From positions 75,502 through 139,501 of the forward strand of contig SUXE01000002.1 of assembly GCA_015061115.1 (NCBI GenBank): a DNA stretch of 64,000 nucleotides, in the 5' to 3' direction. The DNA comes from Bacteroidales bacterium. Its GTDB lineage: Bacteria; Bacteroidota; Bacteroidia; Bacteroidales; Paludibacteraceae. The notes below the pieces were generated by a model, which was not told the origin of the DNA, searched no databases, and saw only the letters and a program-made list of their open reading frames with translations. Position numbers and translations under genes: made by a program. Position 1 is the first letter of the stretch; each line of letters opens with the position of its first letter. Below, one piece after another: positions 16,034-26,025 of this stretch.

Positions 16034-18490
16034 TTAAGGCAATAAAGAAGAGTCGATAGTATAGTAGGTCTGACCATTAAACTCATACTTATTGCTGTTG
16101 TTTATCGCGTCTTCCAATGCTTTCTGTTTTGCGAACAAATATTCCTGCATCATATCCAACTTGGCATCTGGAAGTGCTTTGCGACTTTTCAGTTTAGAAA
16201 GCCTCAATGTGCTCAAAGTCGGATCAAACGATAACATTGAAATTGCCTCCTGCTGATTTTTCGAAAGAGTCATCTTTTTCAACTTTGACTTCTTCTTTGG
16301 ATAAACTTTTTCATATTTAGCCCAACGAAGATATGTCTTATACATTGATTTTCTTGCCTTTGACGTTCTTTTATAACGACGCTGTCCCGCTTGTACGTCA
16401 ACACGTCTTTTACTTATCATATCCGGACATGAACGTAATTTATCTTTCTTTTTAGCAGACTGAACATTTTTTGTATCCACTCTCACTTCCAACAAATCGC
16501 GCATGAACTGACGGATGCGATTCAATTCTGAGTCTGTCACAAAAAGCATATACTTTCCCTTTTTCAGATCCTTCGAACTGACTTTAAGATCTGTCGGATA
16601 ATTGGTGACAGGATTCATAGGGAACAATGGTTTGAAATGAGCGGACAAATCCTGGAATGAAGTAGGATATCCGCCAAGTTTCAGCCAATCAAGATTAATC
16701 GAAGTACGCCATACACTAGAATGTTCAAAAGATTTCTTGATATGGTCGAACACACTTTTTGTCTCGTGCTCTATCATAGAGATTGTAGAGTCTGTCACCG
16801 ACAACAACAAATCAGGAGAGAGTGCCTCTTGTTTTCTCGGGAAGATAACCCATCCCTGGTGCATGCTGTTTTTCGGATAATCAAGGCCATACACATTCTC
16901 CGAGAATTCCTTATATCTGTTGCTAGAGCACAACTGTTCAGAGCTGACCAACTGTTTTTTCTTCTTTTTAGACAGTTGTTCCGCAGAACGAGATATCATG
17001 TCCTCAACCTGCAACACGAAATTATTGAATGTATTTCCGCTATTTGAGAACAATTGGCAGCCGATGATTCTGCAATTATTCTTCACCAGACTGTTGACCA
17101 ACGCATTGTCAATCTGCTCCTTTTGGTTTCCATTTTCTCCAATCACGATGACAATATTCTGCTCTTCACTATGCTGAGACAACATGTTGACAGCGCCACG
17201 CAATGCAGACCACGCATCATTAGAGTAATCAACTTTTCGGCTAAGGACTTCTGCATATTTCTCCAAATTCGAGAGTGCCTGTCCTACATTATCCGTCGGC
17301 ATACATCTTGATGTGCTTTTATTCTCTGAGTCAAAACCGACATAATAGCCAAGACGGAAATGGAAATCTGAACTATGCTTCTTTATTATCCAATCCAACT
17401 GCTGAAGGAAATTGACATACTGATTGAATTTTGCGACAACCTCTCTCTGTCCAGAAAACACAACCATAATATTAATCTTCTTCAGATTCTCCTGCAAATC
17501 CTCGTAAAATGGCTTTGTAATAGGCGTACCAGCAAGGCTGTAAACCAGATTACAGTCATCATTGATGACAGGAATAGGAGTCGCTGTCTTTAAGACAACA
17601 TCATCAGATTTTTCCGAGACTTCATTTATTCCATAAATAGGATCCACGCCGACAAAATTCGGGATCTTGTTTGATCTCAAATATTTGATCTCCGATTTTT
17701 TAGGGATTGAGAATGAAGTGCCAGTATATGGGCTCATGAATGCGAACTGTTTGATCGGCATCTCTGAGAAATCTCCATACAGCATCTCACCCAATGGTCG
17801 AAGCATCGAAGAGGAAACCCAGCCTGATGTGACAGTTGATGCAGTCAATGGAGTCAGATTTTCTGTTCCAATCACAAGACATTTGTCTTTATCCTCACTA
17901 CGTTTTGCCAAGAAAATAGGCTTTTGGAACGGAATCGTGCCAATCGGATTAAGCAATTCTGGCTCTTTATACAGTGTGACCTCTCCTTTAGTGAAGAATT
18001 TCTCTGTATTAGTCAACGGCGCTGTATCATTGACCATCGTGATCATCTTCATCACCAAACCAGTCGCCACGTCAGTCACGGCATTGGATGACAACACCAG
18101 ATTAGATTTTGGCATCCAACCCAAATACTCCGCTTTGTTCGGATCTTTCACACGTCGGCCTTCAAAAACGCCCTTTTCATATTTGACAACCTCCACATAA
18201 TCACCCTCTTCATCAATAACTGCCAAAGGCTCAAAATATGAGACCTCTTTCAATTTGACTTTTCCGCCTGGAATATGATATGTGGGATTCAAATCCCTGT
18301 CTGAATAGACAATCCATGGAGTCTTCCTCTCTGCAGACTTCGGAACAGACACCTCTCCACAACAATAATTTCTAGTATACTCGTCAGGTGTCTTCATTAT
18401 CTTTGTCGAAGATCTGACAGGTTTACATGCTGTGCTAAGGACTAAAAATCCGCATGCAATAAATGGAAATACACGCTTAAACAACATCAT
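16034..18490 (-). CDS. tssR: T6SSiii envelope lipoprotein TssR
   Basis: This 818-residue protein has a signal peptide with a lipobox ending in LSTAC (Cys22), so it is a lipoprotein. The middle part (about 340-520) resembles a von Willebrand A-like fold: NIMVVFSGQREVVAKFNQYV, then LRGAVNMLSQHSEEQNIVIVIGENGN. The C terminus is Lys/Arg-rich. Size, lipoprotein signal and position after the small envelope genes and before clpV match TssR of Bacteroidota subtype iii T6SS. TssR is part of the trans-envelope complex that replaces TssJLM. I infer an outer-membrane or periplasmic location. Confidence 0.85.
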   Translation of the reverse strand: MMLFKRVFPFIACGFLVLSTACKPVRSSTKIMKTPDEYTRNYCCGEVSVPKSAERKTPWIVYSDRDLNPTYHIPGGKVKLKEVSYFEPLAVIDEEGDYVEVVKYEKGVFEGRRVKDPNKAEYLGWMPKSNLVLSSNAVTDVATGLVMKMITMVNDTAPLTNTEKFFTKGEVTLYKEPELLNPIGTIPFQKPIFLAKRSEDKDKCLVIGTENLTPLTASTVTSGWVSSSMLRPLGEMLYGDFSEMPIKQFAFMSPYTGTSFSIPKKSEIKYLRSNKIPNFVGVDPIYGINEVSEKSDDVVLKTATPIPVINDDCNLVYSLAGTPITKPFYEDLQENLKKINIMVVFSGQREVVAKFNQYVNFLQQLDWIIKKHSSDFHFRLGYYVGFDSENKSTSRCMPTDNVGQALSNLEKYAEVLSRKVDYSNDAWSALRGAVNMLSQHSEEQNIVIVIGENGNQKEQIDNALVNSLVKNNCRIIGCQLFSNSGNTFNNFVLQVEDMISRSAEQLSKKKKKQLVSSEQLCSSNRYKEFSENVYGLDYPKNSMHQGWVIFPRKQEALSPDLLLSVTDSTISMIEHETKSVFDHIKKSFEHSSVWRTSINLDWLKLGGYPTSFQDLSAHFKPLFPMNPVTNYPTDLKVSSKDLKKGKYMLFVTDSELNRIRQFMRDLLEVRVDTKNVQSAKKKDKLRSCPDMISKRRVDVQAGQRRYKRTSKARKSMYKTYLRWAKYEKVYPKKKSKLKKMTLSKNQQEAISMLSFDPTLSTLRLSKLKSRKALPDAKLDMMQEYLFAKQKALEDAINNSNKYEFNGQTYYTIDSSLLP

Positions 18491-18530
18491 TTCTTATTTT
18501 TTTTCTTTTTCACATCTAATTTTCAACACA

Positions 18531-19421
18531 TCAATTGCAAGATACCTGATTCACCAACAATCTCTTTATCCGTCCCTTCTTATCACGTTCCGCATTCACA
18601 TCCATTATGACGGTAGACTGCTGTTTGCCAAGGATTTTCAAACCATTACAATAAGAATAAAAATCATTCTCATTTGTACCGTTGATCAAAACCATGACAT
18701 TCGAATTTCCATGCAAATAATGTCTCAACAGATAATTATAGTTTGTATTGAACACATTTCTCTCATCGATGATCTGCTGCAGTCTTCTCTTGAAGTCGTC
18801 GGATGCCTGAGCATCTGTGTCAGAACTTTCATCGATAGCAAACTCTGGCAACACTTCAATAGTATGGACTATCGGATACATCATATTGCCAGCCATCAGT
18901 TTCACTTCGTAAACTCCTACTTTTGAATATACATAGATAGGATTCTGCTCCTGAGAATCAACCTGTCCACTCTCACCGAACTCCCATCTCCAGTTATCGG
19001 AATTGCCGCAAGCCATAAAAACAACACGCTCGTTTTGTACAACTTTCGACGGTGCCTTTATCCTTATCAACTTACTGTCGTTGGCAGACTTGCTATCCCT
19101 CACATTAACTATAAAACATTGGCTTTTCTCTCTGTTGACAATCAATCTGATCTGATAACGTCCCGCCTCCTTGAATGTATAAAAGCCTGTTTTGTTGTAG
19201 GAGATATCACCGTTTCCAAACTCCCACAATATGTGTGAGGTATTGTACGTACTGTCCGAATAACGAATTGGAGAGCCTAATTCAACATCCAACGGAGATA
19301 CAGAGGCACGAATAGAAATACCAGCCGTACACGATTTGATTATAAATGAACCTCCAATCAGGATCAACATCATAGCGACGACTATCAACTGACCTTTTGA
19401 AAATAGTTTATTCATAATCAA
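18531..19421 (-). CDS. tssP: T6SSiii PKD-domain envelope protein, probable TssP
   Basis: This 296-residue protein has one N-terminal transmembrane segment (about 11-30) and then a periplasmic region with two PKD-like immunoglobulin folds. The first has ILWEFGNGDISYNKTGFYTF and the second WRWEFGESGQVDSQEQNPIY, each with the WEFG turn and a GxY(Q/E)(I/V) strand. A C-terminal domain follows (about 200-296). It overlaps the preceding gene by 4 bases (ATGA). Among the subtype iii envelope genes tssN, tssQ, tssO, tssP and tssR, the PKD-type member is most likely TssP; the letter is less certain than the family. Confidence 0.7.
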   Translation of the reverse strand: MIMNKLFSKGQLIVVAMMLILIGGSFIIKSCTAGISIRASVSPLDVELGSPIRYSDSTYNTSHILWEFGNGDISYNKTGFYTFKEAGRYQIRLIVNREKSQCFIVNVRDSKSANDSKLIRIKAPSKVVQNERVVFMACGNSDNWRWEFGESGQVDSQEQNPIYVYSKVGVYEVKLMAGNMMYPIVHTIEVLPEFAIDESSDTDAQASDDFKRRLQQIIDERNVFNTNYNYLLRHYLHGNSNVMVLINGTNENDFYSYCNGLKILGKQQSTVIMDVNAERDKKGRIKRLLVNQVSCN

Positions 19422-19906
19422 TTGTTTTTTAATGTTTCAACTCCGGCACGACAATTGTCCAACTCAACCTTAAACTTCTCAATGTTTTTCTGAGATGCGG
19501 AAAGGCGTTCACGGTCAAACAGTTTCATCTCATAGAAAGATGCCACCTGCCCAAAGATTCTGAATCGCGCATCATACTTATTGTCATCACTAATCTTCTT
19601 TATCTCGCCAATTGTATAGTTGAGTTCCCTCTTTTCATACGACGCGTTCACATCCGGATTAATCTTGCTCACACCATTGTCGATTGATGTGATCTTATCG
19701 AAATAATCAGACTGAGCCGCTTGAAACATTCTCACCCTCTCCAACTTTGTCAACGCATCTTTCTTTCCGTTTGCAAAATGATAATCTGATTTATATATGA
19801 AAAGGATGTATATACAGATACCAGTCGTAAACAAGAACAAAGAAAGAACATAAATCAGCCCCGTCACTTTTTCTTTCGACGTCAATGCGGTTTTGCTTTT
19901 TGCCAT
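19418..19906 (-). CDS. tssO: T6SSiii single-pass envelope protein, probable TssO
   Basis: This 162-residue protein has a short cytoplasmic N terminus, one transmembrane segment (about 15-38) and a helical periplasmic part with FRIFGQVASFYEMKLF and NIEKFKVELDNCR. That architecture fits the small transmembrane proteins TssO and TssQ of the Bacteroidota system. I assign TssO from gene order and the C-terminal pattern. It overlaps tssP by 4 bases. Confidence 0.6.
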   Translation of the reverse strand: MAKSKTALTSKEKVTGLIYVLSLFLFTTGICIYILFIYKSDYHFANGKKDALTKLERVRMFQAAQSDYFDKITSIDNGVSKINPDVNASYEKRELNYTIGEIKKISDDNKYDARFRIFGQVASFYEMKLFDRERLSASQKNIEKFKVELDNCRAGVETLKNN

Positions 19907-19929
19907 ATCACATTAATTAAAAGGTTTCT

Positions 19930-20427
19930 TTACTTTAGAAATTGACTATTTCTCTTTTGCTTGTTCAATTTCTTATAATCACCATTACACAAAAACAGAT
20001 CCTCTTTCATTCTGAGTTCCTCTTTCTTCATAGCCGAAATAGAATCTCTGACTCTCAACAATTCCTCCATTTTAGAAATCATAAACGAATGTATCTTCAC
20101 ATCGTTTTCCGGAAGTTGGGATATTTTTTTCGAGATCTCCATCTTTCTGTCGACTATCGAATGCATAAGAAATTCCGAATTCACATCTTCAGTGACATCG
20201 AAGGACTTGTATCGTGTAAAAAGATCATCGATATCATCACACAGTTCCATCTGCACTCTGTAGATCTTATCACAGTCGCCAGTCTTCAAATTGATTTCCG
20301 CAATCTCTGCCTCTGATGTCTTCAAAAAGGAGAAGACGAAAAACAATGTCAAGACAATCAAAAACATCATATAAGCAGCAAACTTAACATGCATAAGTAC
20401 TGCCTCTTTCTCATTTAAAGCTTTCAT
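19930..20427 (-). CDS. tssQ: T6SSiii single-pass envelope protein, probable TssQ
   Basis: This 165-residue protein has a transmembrane helix at about 17-36 followed by a coiled-coil-rich periplasmic part (about 40-155). It overlaps tssG by 4 bases (ATGA) and lies 23 bases before the TssO-like gene. The two small proteins share topology but little sequence. The Q/O assignment follows the usual N-Q-O-P-R order and could be swapped. Confidence 0.58.
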   Translation of the reverse strand: MKALNEKEAVLMHVKFAAYMMFLIVLTLFFVFSFLKTSEAEIAEINLKTGDCDKIYRVQMELCDDIDDLFTRYKSFDVTEDVNSEFLMHSIVDRKMEISKKISQLPENDVKIHSFMISKMEELLRVRDSISAMKKEELRMKEDLFLCNGDYKKLNKQKRNSQFLK

Positions 20428-21359
20428 GACAATATAGTTGAGTAGCCAAGAAGCGGTGCAGCCCCGTCTTCATCTGTCAACAAGAATGCAAGACCATCCT
20501 TAGCCACATTGATATTTATATTCAATTCTGTATCGGCAGGCACAAACAAATCCATGATATCCATAAATTTACTATACGCCGAAGTATTCTCAAACATCAG
20601 ATCCTTATACTGCGGAGGCAACGAATCTATCCGTACATTCATCACAGGGAAACAATCCGTCATTTCTCCTCCTAGCACCGTCGACACTCCTAACTGATTC
20701 TCTCCTAACACCCAATCGCACTGATCTGTGTTTAATGTCAAACATTTATACGACAAATCTATACTGACCTCACAATCAAAAAATACCGAGAGAATCTCTG
20801 CCATCTGTTCCGGTTTGGTCAAACGATAAGCCTGCGACAACAAAGAGACAGCGAAAAGAGCTTTATCCAACGGCATTCCTTGCAACACTTGCCACACAGA
20901 TCCAAACAAACGTATGAAATCATCGTGTTTGTCTCTCTTCTCCAGCCTCATCTCGTACAGATTGGCCTCTACAAGCATCCTGTCTATCGACATTTCAAAC
21001 GGTCTGAAAAAGTACGTCGCGCTCAACGCCACTTGCCTCTCATGTCGGATATAGTCAATGACCGCATCCTTGTCTTTTTTGTCGCTGATATCCATACGTT
21101 TGTGAAAAAGGCCTTCAGGCAAAGATTCATACAAATCCCTTTTTCTGGAATATATGGTAAGATACTTTGAGAATCTATCAAAAGAATTTTCCCAGACTAT
21201 CTTGTCGATATTCTTTCCGCCCTTGGACAATCCCTCTCGAATGATCCTGATCTCTTCCGGATCAAAACCATTTTCGATAAGACACGCAGCGACAAACTCT
21301 GCACGGTAATCCGTATATAGTGTATTCTTGCCTGCTATTACGTCGTTAACCGAATCCAT
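20424..21359 (-). CDS. tssG: T6SS baseplate protein TssG
   Basis: This 311-residue protein matches TssG by position (between tssK and the small envelope genes), by length and by the ending DEDGAAPLLGYSTILS, which resembles the LGY(T/S)T ending of the family. TssG forms the baseplate wedge with TssF and TssE and contacts TssK. Sequence divergence from proteobacterial TssG is high, as usual in subtype iii. Confidence 0.82.
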   Translation of the reverse strand: MDSVNDVIAGKNTLYTDYRAEFVAACLIENGFDPEEIRIIREGLSKGGKNIDKIVWENSFDRFSKYLTIYSRKRDLYESLPEGLFHKRMDISDKKDKDAVIDYIRHERQVALSATYFFRPFEMSIDRMLVEANLYEMRLEKRDKHDDFIRLFGSVWQVLQGMPLDKALFAVSLLSQAYRLTKPEQMAEILSVFFDCEVSIDLSYKCLTLNTDQCDWVLGENQLGVSTVLGGEMTDCFPVMNVRIDSLPPQYKDLMFENTSAYSKFMDIMDLFVPADTELNININVAKDGLAFLLTDEDGAAPLLGYSTILS

Positions 21360-21368
21360 GCTCTACCA

Positions 21369-22502
21369 CTACAATAGCCAACTTGATTTCTTTCCCTGGT
21401 CAGAGCCGTCTTTCGCTGATGTGACAGAAATGACCATGCTCTCTTTGCGTTGACCGACATACTCAAGTTCACTCAGTTTGACCAACAGTTCCGCCAATGT
21501 CTTCAGCATAATATTGATTGACGACATCGAAACATCTATTCTGTTCTGATGAAACACACCGGAAGCGACATTATCCAATATAGACTCAAAAGCAGACGGT
21601 GTGATGCCGTTCCACTCGTGGAAATATTTAAGCAGATCATCCTTTCCCGACTTAGACATGAACAAGAAGCTGAGCGACGCGGAATTCGCCATTCCACCAA
21701 ACAATTCAGCAATCTGATATGGTGACAATGACAATCCGCAATTATGCCATTTGTAATCTATGTCTGCGACAGATCTCTGCAGTTCCTTGCAGAAGATCAT
21801 ACTGTTTTCCAAGCATTCCGACTTGTTGGCATTTGAAGAGTATGCTTTGCTGAAAATGATGGCCAAGGCATTCCGCACCGTCGCCATATATTGTGTGAAG
21901 ATATCGAAGCATCGTCTCAATTTTATGTTGGAAGACATTGATAATGATGGCGCAAGATAACCCTCATCAATAACAAGCTCACCATTCTTCTTTTTCAACA
22001 GTCCTACCACAACATCAAAAGGACCGTATTCGTTTACTATCTCCTTTTCCCTTTCTATTATAGACAACTTATATCCAGGATCCACAAACGGATAGCGTGG
22101 AGGTGTCTCCTGCATATTTGGCTCTCCACAAGGACGTCTCTCAAATGGAGACACAGACAACACTATATCCCAACCTTGTTCAACCGTATCTATCTCTGAA
22201 CTGCACTCACAAACAACAGGTTGGGCTGGTGTAATGTCTATCAAATATCCGCCTTTGGTGATTCCATGATATGAACTCAAGACCAAACGTGTTCCATCAC
22301 CCTTGCCATTCAAATAAAGGTTCTTCTGCTCCCCATTCTCATCAAACTTTTCCATTGGAAGCATACCGTATGCATACTTGTTCTGTAGAGCCTCCGTATT
22401 TTTCATCAGGCGCTCCATCAGATAATTCTCGGTTGCAATGAAATGAGATGATGACACGCTCATACCTTGCATCCAATTGACAGGCTTAAAAACAATATTC
22501 AT
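21369..22502 (-). CDS. tssK: T6SS baseplate protein TssK
   Basis: This 377-residue protein begins MNIVFKPVNWMQGMSVSSSHF, equivalent to the conserved VxWxxGMxLxPQHF start of TssK, followed by the GGYLIDIT shell region and a helical C-terminal half. TssK links the baseplate wedge to the envelope complex; in Bacteroidota the partner would be TssN rather than TssL/M. It lies 34 bases after tssN and 9 before tssG. Confidence 0.85.
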   Translation of the reverse strand: MNIVFKPVNWMQGMSVSSSHFIATENYLMERLMKNTEALQNKYAYGMLPMEKFDENGEQKNLYLNGKGDGTRLVLSSYHGITKGGYLIDITPAQPVVCECSSEIDTVEQGWDIVLSVSPFERRPCGEPNMQETPPRYPFVDPGYKLSIIEREKEIVNEYGPFDVVVGLLKKKNGELVIDEGYLAPSLSMSSNIKLRRCFDIFTQYMATVRNALAIIFSKAYSSNANKSECLENSMIFCKELQRSVADIDYKWHNCGLSLSPYQIAELFGGMANSASLSFLFMSKSGKDDLLKYFHEWNGITPSAFESILDNVASGVFHQNRIDVSMSSINIMLKTLAELLVKLSELEYVGQRKESMVISVTSAKDGSDQGKKSSWLL

Positions 22503-22536
22503 AATTTCAATCTCTTCTTTTTCACTTTAATTTTTT

Positions 22537-23388
22537 TCACTTCACATTTTTCACTCTTCTCGCAACAATCATACAGTTGCGTGTCAAGCCGTTAGACTCA
22601 AACGTCAAGTCAGGATCCAAATATAGTCTTGATTTCAAGATAGATCTCTCGGTGTAAAAAATCCAGCCATAAGATCCCTCTTTGTCAAACAACTCGACCT
22701 GATTATCCAAATGCTGCTTATTATAATCGTTTATAATCATTCCGAACCACTCACCCAACACGAATGTCTTCAGAGCCTTACTGTTTACTATCACCTCATT
22801 CTCGTCGCCTACATACTTCGAGACATTAATTCCCACTACCATCACTCTGCTGATATCCAATTCTGCGTGTGGAGGCTCGAATGTCTCACTCTCACTGTAT
22901 ACCTTTATCTTATATATCTCAGCCGGAATGTTGAGATAACATTGATATGTAATCACAAAAAGCGGATAAAACAAAAGTGGCAGCAGACATGTACCTGCCC
23001 AAAATCCGTATTGTAACTCATTTGTGAAATTGAACAAAATCGCAAATAAAGCCCACGACAAAAAGAATTGCAACCCGACCACAAAAATCACTCCGTTCGT
23101 TTTCAATTGCGGAATGAAATGCTGCAATATCCTCTGGTTGGCAAATCCTAGCAGCAAAAACAAAAACTGGATAAACAGGTATACATACGGCATAAATTCC
23201 ATGCCGAAAAGTCCGCATAATCCAAACAACGAATAAAGCAGACTTGTTGACAACACCGTGATCACCGCCTTTTTATCTGACAGCAATTTGTTCTTTTTCG
23301 CAATAACCACAGACAATAATCCTAAAATAAGGACTATCACCGGGAACAATAAATAATTTATAAAAAATTTACCTACTTCTAAACTCAT
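22537..23388 (-). CDS. tssN: T6SSiii polytopic inner-membrane protein TssN
   Basis: This 283-residue protein has five transmembrane segments in the first half (about 9-29, 41-62, 67-86, 97-119 and 127-150). A soluble C-terminal domain of about 130 residues follows (ELDISRVMVVGINVSKYVG to the end). This topology and the position between tssF and tssK identify TssN, the polytopic member of the Bacteroidota-specific envelope complex. The C-terminal domain is probably cytoplasmic and contacts the baseplate. Confidence 0.85.
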   Translation of the reverse strand: MSLEVGKFFINYLLFPVIVLILGLLSVVIAKKNKLLSDKKAVITVLSTSLLYSLFGLCGLFGMEFMPYVYLFIQFLFLLLGFANQRILQHFIPQLKTNGVIFVVGLQFFLSWALFAILFNFTNELQYGFWAGTCLLPLLFYPLFVITYQCYLNIPAEIYKIKVYSESETFEPPHAELDISRVMVVGINVSKYVGDENEVIVNSKALKTFVLGEWFGMIINDYNKQHLDNQVELFDKEGSYGWIFYTERSILKSRLYLDPDLTFESNGLTRNCMIVARRVKNVK

Positions 23389-23394
23389 GTTATT

Positions 23395-25224
23395 TTATCT
23401 GCAAAACACTCGATAATTAAACGTCATCGGAGATTGTCCGACCAATTTCTCTCGTATATCGTTAGACAAACGTATTTTTTGACTCTCAGTCATTTCATTG
23501 TTTTTAAGTATCAAAAATACATCTATCGTTCTCTGCAACCCGCATCCCGAATCGGAACCCATACTGATGCCTTTTCTGATCTCCACATCTGAAATATCCT
23601 CACAACACTCTGAAAAGCAAAAGTTCCTGATATCATTATTTGTCACCACTCTGTTCCTACTTCCAAGGATATACTTGAATTTTGCGATTCGCTCCCTTTC
23701 CAATGGAGGATTCGCGCCATTGACACTGGTTGTAAGAAAAATAGGATGCTCATATTCTCCATACGAATCCCCAGTAGGATTGAGAGCCTGTCCTATCCTC
23801 ATCCCATTGGCAAGTGGCCCATAAGATGTCCAATATTTCAGATAGAAATACGACGTCGGCTTCTCAGGCTCCACAAAAAGATAGTATGGTATATCTGTAC
23901 GTCCCGCATCGTTCTGAGTCCTTCTGTCGATTTTACGCAAAAGCTGCTCAATAAGGTTCACGCTCTCTACTCCACTTCCGTTCTCCGGGATTGAGAATCG
24001 GCTCAACTCCTCTTCCATCATGCCCTGCAGGCGAATCAGGAATTCACGTGCGTCTCTCTTGTCAAACGACTCACACCCTCCTTGACGCAATGTGTAACAC
24101 ATATCCGTCCTTTCATCCTTATATCCATTCGATCTGTTGTAGACGTTGCCATATTCATCCTCCACCTCCACAACATCAAAGAATGATTCATACTCTCCAA
24201 CAGGAAGCGGAAGCACACCGAAATCTTTTTTCACAAGGCTGTTCAATTTGTGCATCTCCTTGTTTACCACTGGGAAAGTGTTGATTGACACCTGTATATC
24301 AGACAACACAGATGTTGTAAACTGCGGTGGCAGATCGATCTCCAACCAGATCAGATCTTTGTTTAAAACAACTGAGTATTCTTCCGCATCATGATGCATA
24401 TCAAATCCAGATGGCACTTTTGTGAAATCCTGAGCTGTCACTGCCAATGGGCCGTCTATCGTGACATAGCTCATCTTATAGTAGTCGACAATTCTGTCAT
24501 TCAAACTCTGGTCATTTCCCAATCCGTCGAAAAAGCGCTGCAGATGAGCCTGCTGTCTCTTACCCTCAGTATATAAACCTCGGTTGACCCGCACTTCCTC
24601 TCCTTTCCAACGCCATACAGCTGACGACAAAAAGTGAAGGTAATCATTCCGTCTATCTATATTAGGAAAATCAAAATATATCGACAACGAGTTCAGATCT
24701 ATATCTTTTGTTCCAAACTCCAGACCGACGAATACCTTGTTGACATTCTCCGGAACAGTCTGTTTTTTCAGCAAAAGTCTCTTATTTTGATCAGGAAGGA
24801 CTTCATACACACTATTTTCCGCAATAATCATACGGACATCTCCGTTTCGCAACTTAGTTTCGCATACTGGATAGAACGAAAAATTCCTGCCATCACGTCG
24901 TCCTTGGGCTATTGCGACGGTGGAAAAGCCATCATACAGACTTGTCTTCAGTTCCCCGGACATGATCTCGGTATGTACCACAGCATGAGACGGACGCACT
25001 ACTGTCACAACCTCAGGAAGCAAGACCTCGCTAAGACGTTTCATCGCGCGGACCTCAATATCTGCGATTTCATCGGATATATTATGAAGCTGCATTGCCA
25101 ACGACTCTATAAGAAGTCTCACCAGCGGATCCAGATTCTCAACCTTCCTGATGTTCCAATAGTCTAATGCCGTACGAATCATACGGTCTTTGATTTCTTC
25201 TTTACTTTCTCTGTTATAACCCAT
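23395..25224 (-). CDS. tssF: T6SS baseplate protein TssF
   Basis: This 609-residue protein matches the TssF (VasA) family: an N-terminal helical part with DPLVRLLIESLAMQLHNIS and EVLLPEV, and a central beta-rich body with LIWLEIDLPPQF. It ends with a C-terminal domain of the gp6/gpJ baseplate type. Two TssF and one TssG form each wedge. It starts 3 bases after tssE and ends 6 bases before tssN. Confidence 0.9.
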   Translation of the reverse strand: MGYNRESKEEIKDRMIRTALDYWNIRKVENLDPLVRLLIESLAMQLHNISDEIADIEVRAMKRLSEVLLPEVVTVVRPSHAVVHTEIMSGELKTSLYDGFSTVAIAQGRRDGRNFSFYPVCETKLRNGDVRMIIAENSVYEVLPDQNKRLLLKKQTVPENVNKVFVGLEFGTKDIDLNSLSIYFDFPNIDRRNDYLHFLSSAVWRWKGEEVRVNRGLYTEGKRQQAHLQRFFDGLGNDQSLNDRIVDYYKMSYVTIDGPLAVTAQDFTKVPSGFDMHHDAEEYSVVLNKDLIWLEIDLPPQFTTSVLSDIQVSINTFPVVNKEMHKLNSLVKKDFGVLPLPVGEYESFFDVVEVEDEYGNVYNRSNGYKDERTDMCYTLRQGGCESFDKRDAREFLIRLQGMMEEELSRFSIPENGSGVESVNLIEQLLRKIDRRTQNDAGRTDIPYYLFVEPEKPTSYFYLKYWTSYGPLANGMRIGQALNPTGDSYGEYEHPIFLTTSVNGANPPLERERIAKFKYILGSRNRVVTNNDIRNFCFSECCEDISDVEIRKGISMGSDSGCGLQRTIDVFLILKNNEMTESQKIRLSNDIREKLVGQSPMTFNYRVFCR

Positions 25225-25227
25225 ACT

Positions 25228-25671
25228 CTAATCCTTTGACAAAGGTCCTAAAAACAACGTATAATAAAGTTTGCATCGCTCGCCAGTGGAATTGAGAGTG
25301 GCATTGATAAAAATCTCCACCTTTTTTCTCACACTGACGTTGCGAGACATCGCATTCTCCTTGAGAACATCTCCTACTTCAAGGTGATATTCACAATTAC
25401 TTATTCGTTTTTCATATTTTGAGATCGAACGCGACAAACATTCCGTGAAACGAGTCTTCCAAGTATCAAGGGATACGATTCTCTCGAAATCCATTTCCCA
25501 AATTTTTGTGCCGTATTCCTCGTCAAAACTATGCTCCCCTGGATACGTTCCGATCAGCATCTCTATATGTTGATCTACAGACTCCAACTCCGTACATACG
25601 CTTGCATATCCACGAGTCTCATCCAATACTGAAGCGAAATCAAAGGGAATTTTGTAGTAACATTCTTCCAT
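25228..25671 (-). CDS. tssE: T6SS baseplate protein TssE (gp25-like)
   Basis: This 147-residue gp25/GPW-family protein seeds sheath assembly on the baseplate. The hallmark is GTYPGEHSFDEEYGTKIWEMDF, equivalent to the gp25 P-G-E-x-x-x-x-x-x-G motif (GE at 40-41). It is the first gene of the large tss operon, with a long A/T-rich leader region upstream. Confidence 0.9.
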   Translation of the reverse strand: MEECYYKIPFDFASVLDETRGYASVCTELESVDQHIEMLIGTYPGEHSFDEEYGTKIWEMDFERIVSLDTWKTRFTECLSRSISKYEKRISNCEYHLEVGDVLKENAMSRNVSVRKKVEIFINATLNSTGERCKLYYTLFLGPLSKD

Positions 25672-26025
25672 TTCCTAGAATTTACTGACATAAAAAACCT
25701 CTACAAAAATAAATAACTCAGCAAATATAGCAATACTTTTTGATGTAAATATTTTAACAAAGATGAAAAAGTACATTATATCCAGACAAAGAAATGTACT
25801 TTCAACAATGAGAAATTCAAGAACTGTACTGTTGTCATAATCATATATATTTTAATAAAACAAATTCCCTGCACATTCTAAACATAATCATCAAGCCCCA
25901 CAGGTTTCACATCGCAAAAATACAAACATATTTTTTATTTCCGCAAATTTTACGACACAAAAATTCACAATCCAACAAAAAAAATAATTTTTGTTTACGA
26001 CGCGAATATCCTCAAACTGACTGTC
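25672..26025 (-). promoter_or_regulatory. Intergenic region with candidate promoter of the tssE operon
   Basis: These 354 A/T-rich bases separate the tss operon from the end of the Rhs array. A -7-like TATATTTG lies at 25729-25722, which would start transcription about 45 bases before tssE. The nearest TTTG (25761-25758) is 28 bases away, outside the 19-21 consensus spacing, so the match is incomplete. I see no gene here. Confidence 0.4.
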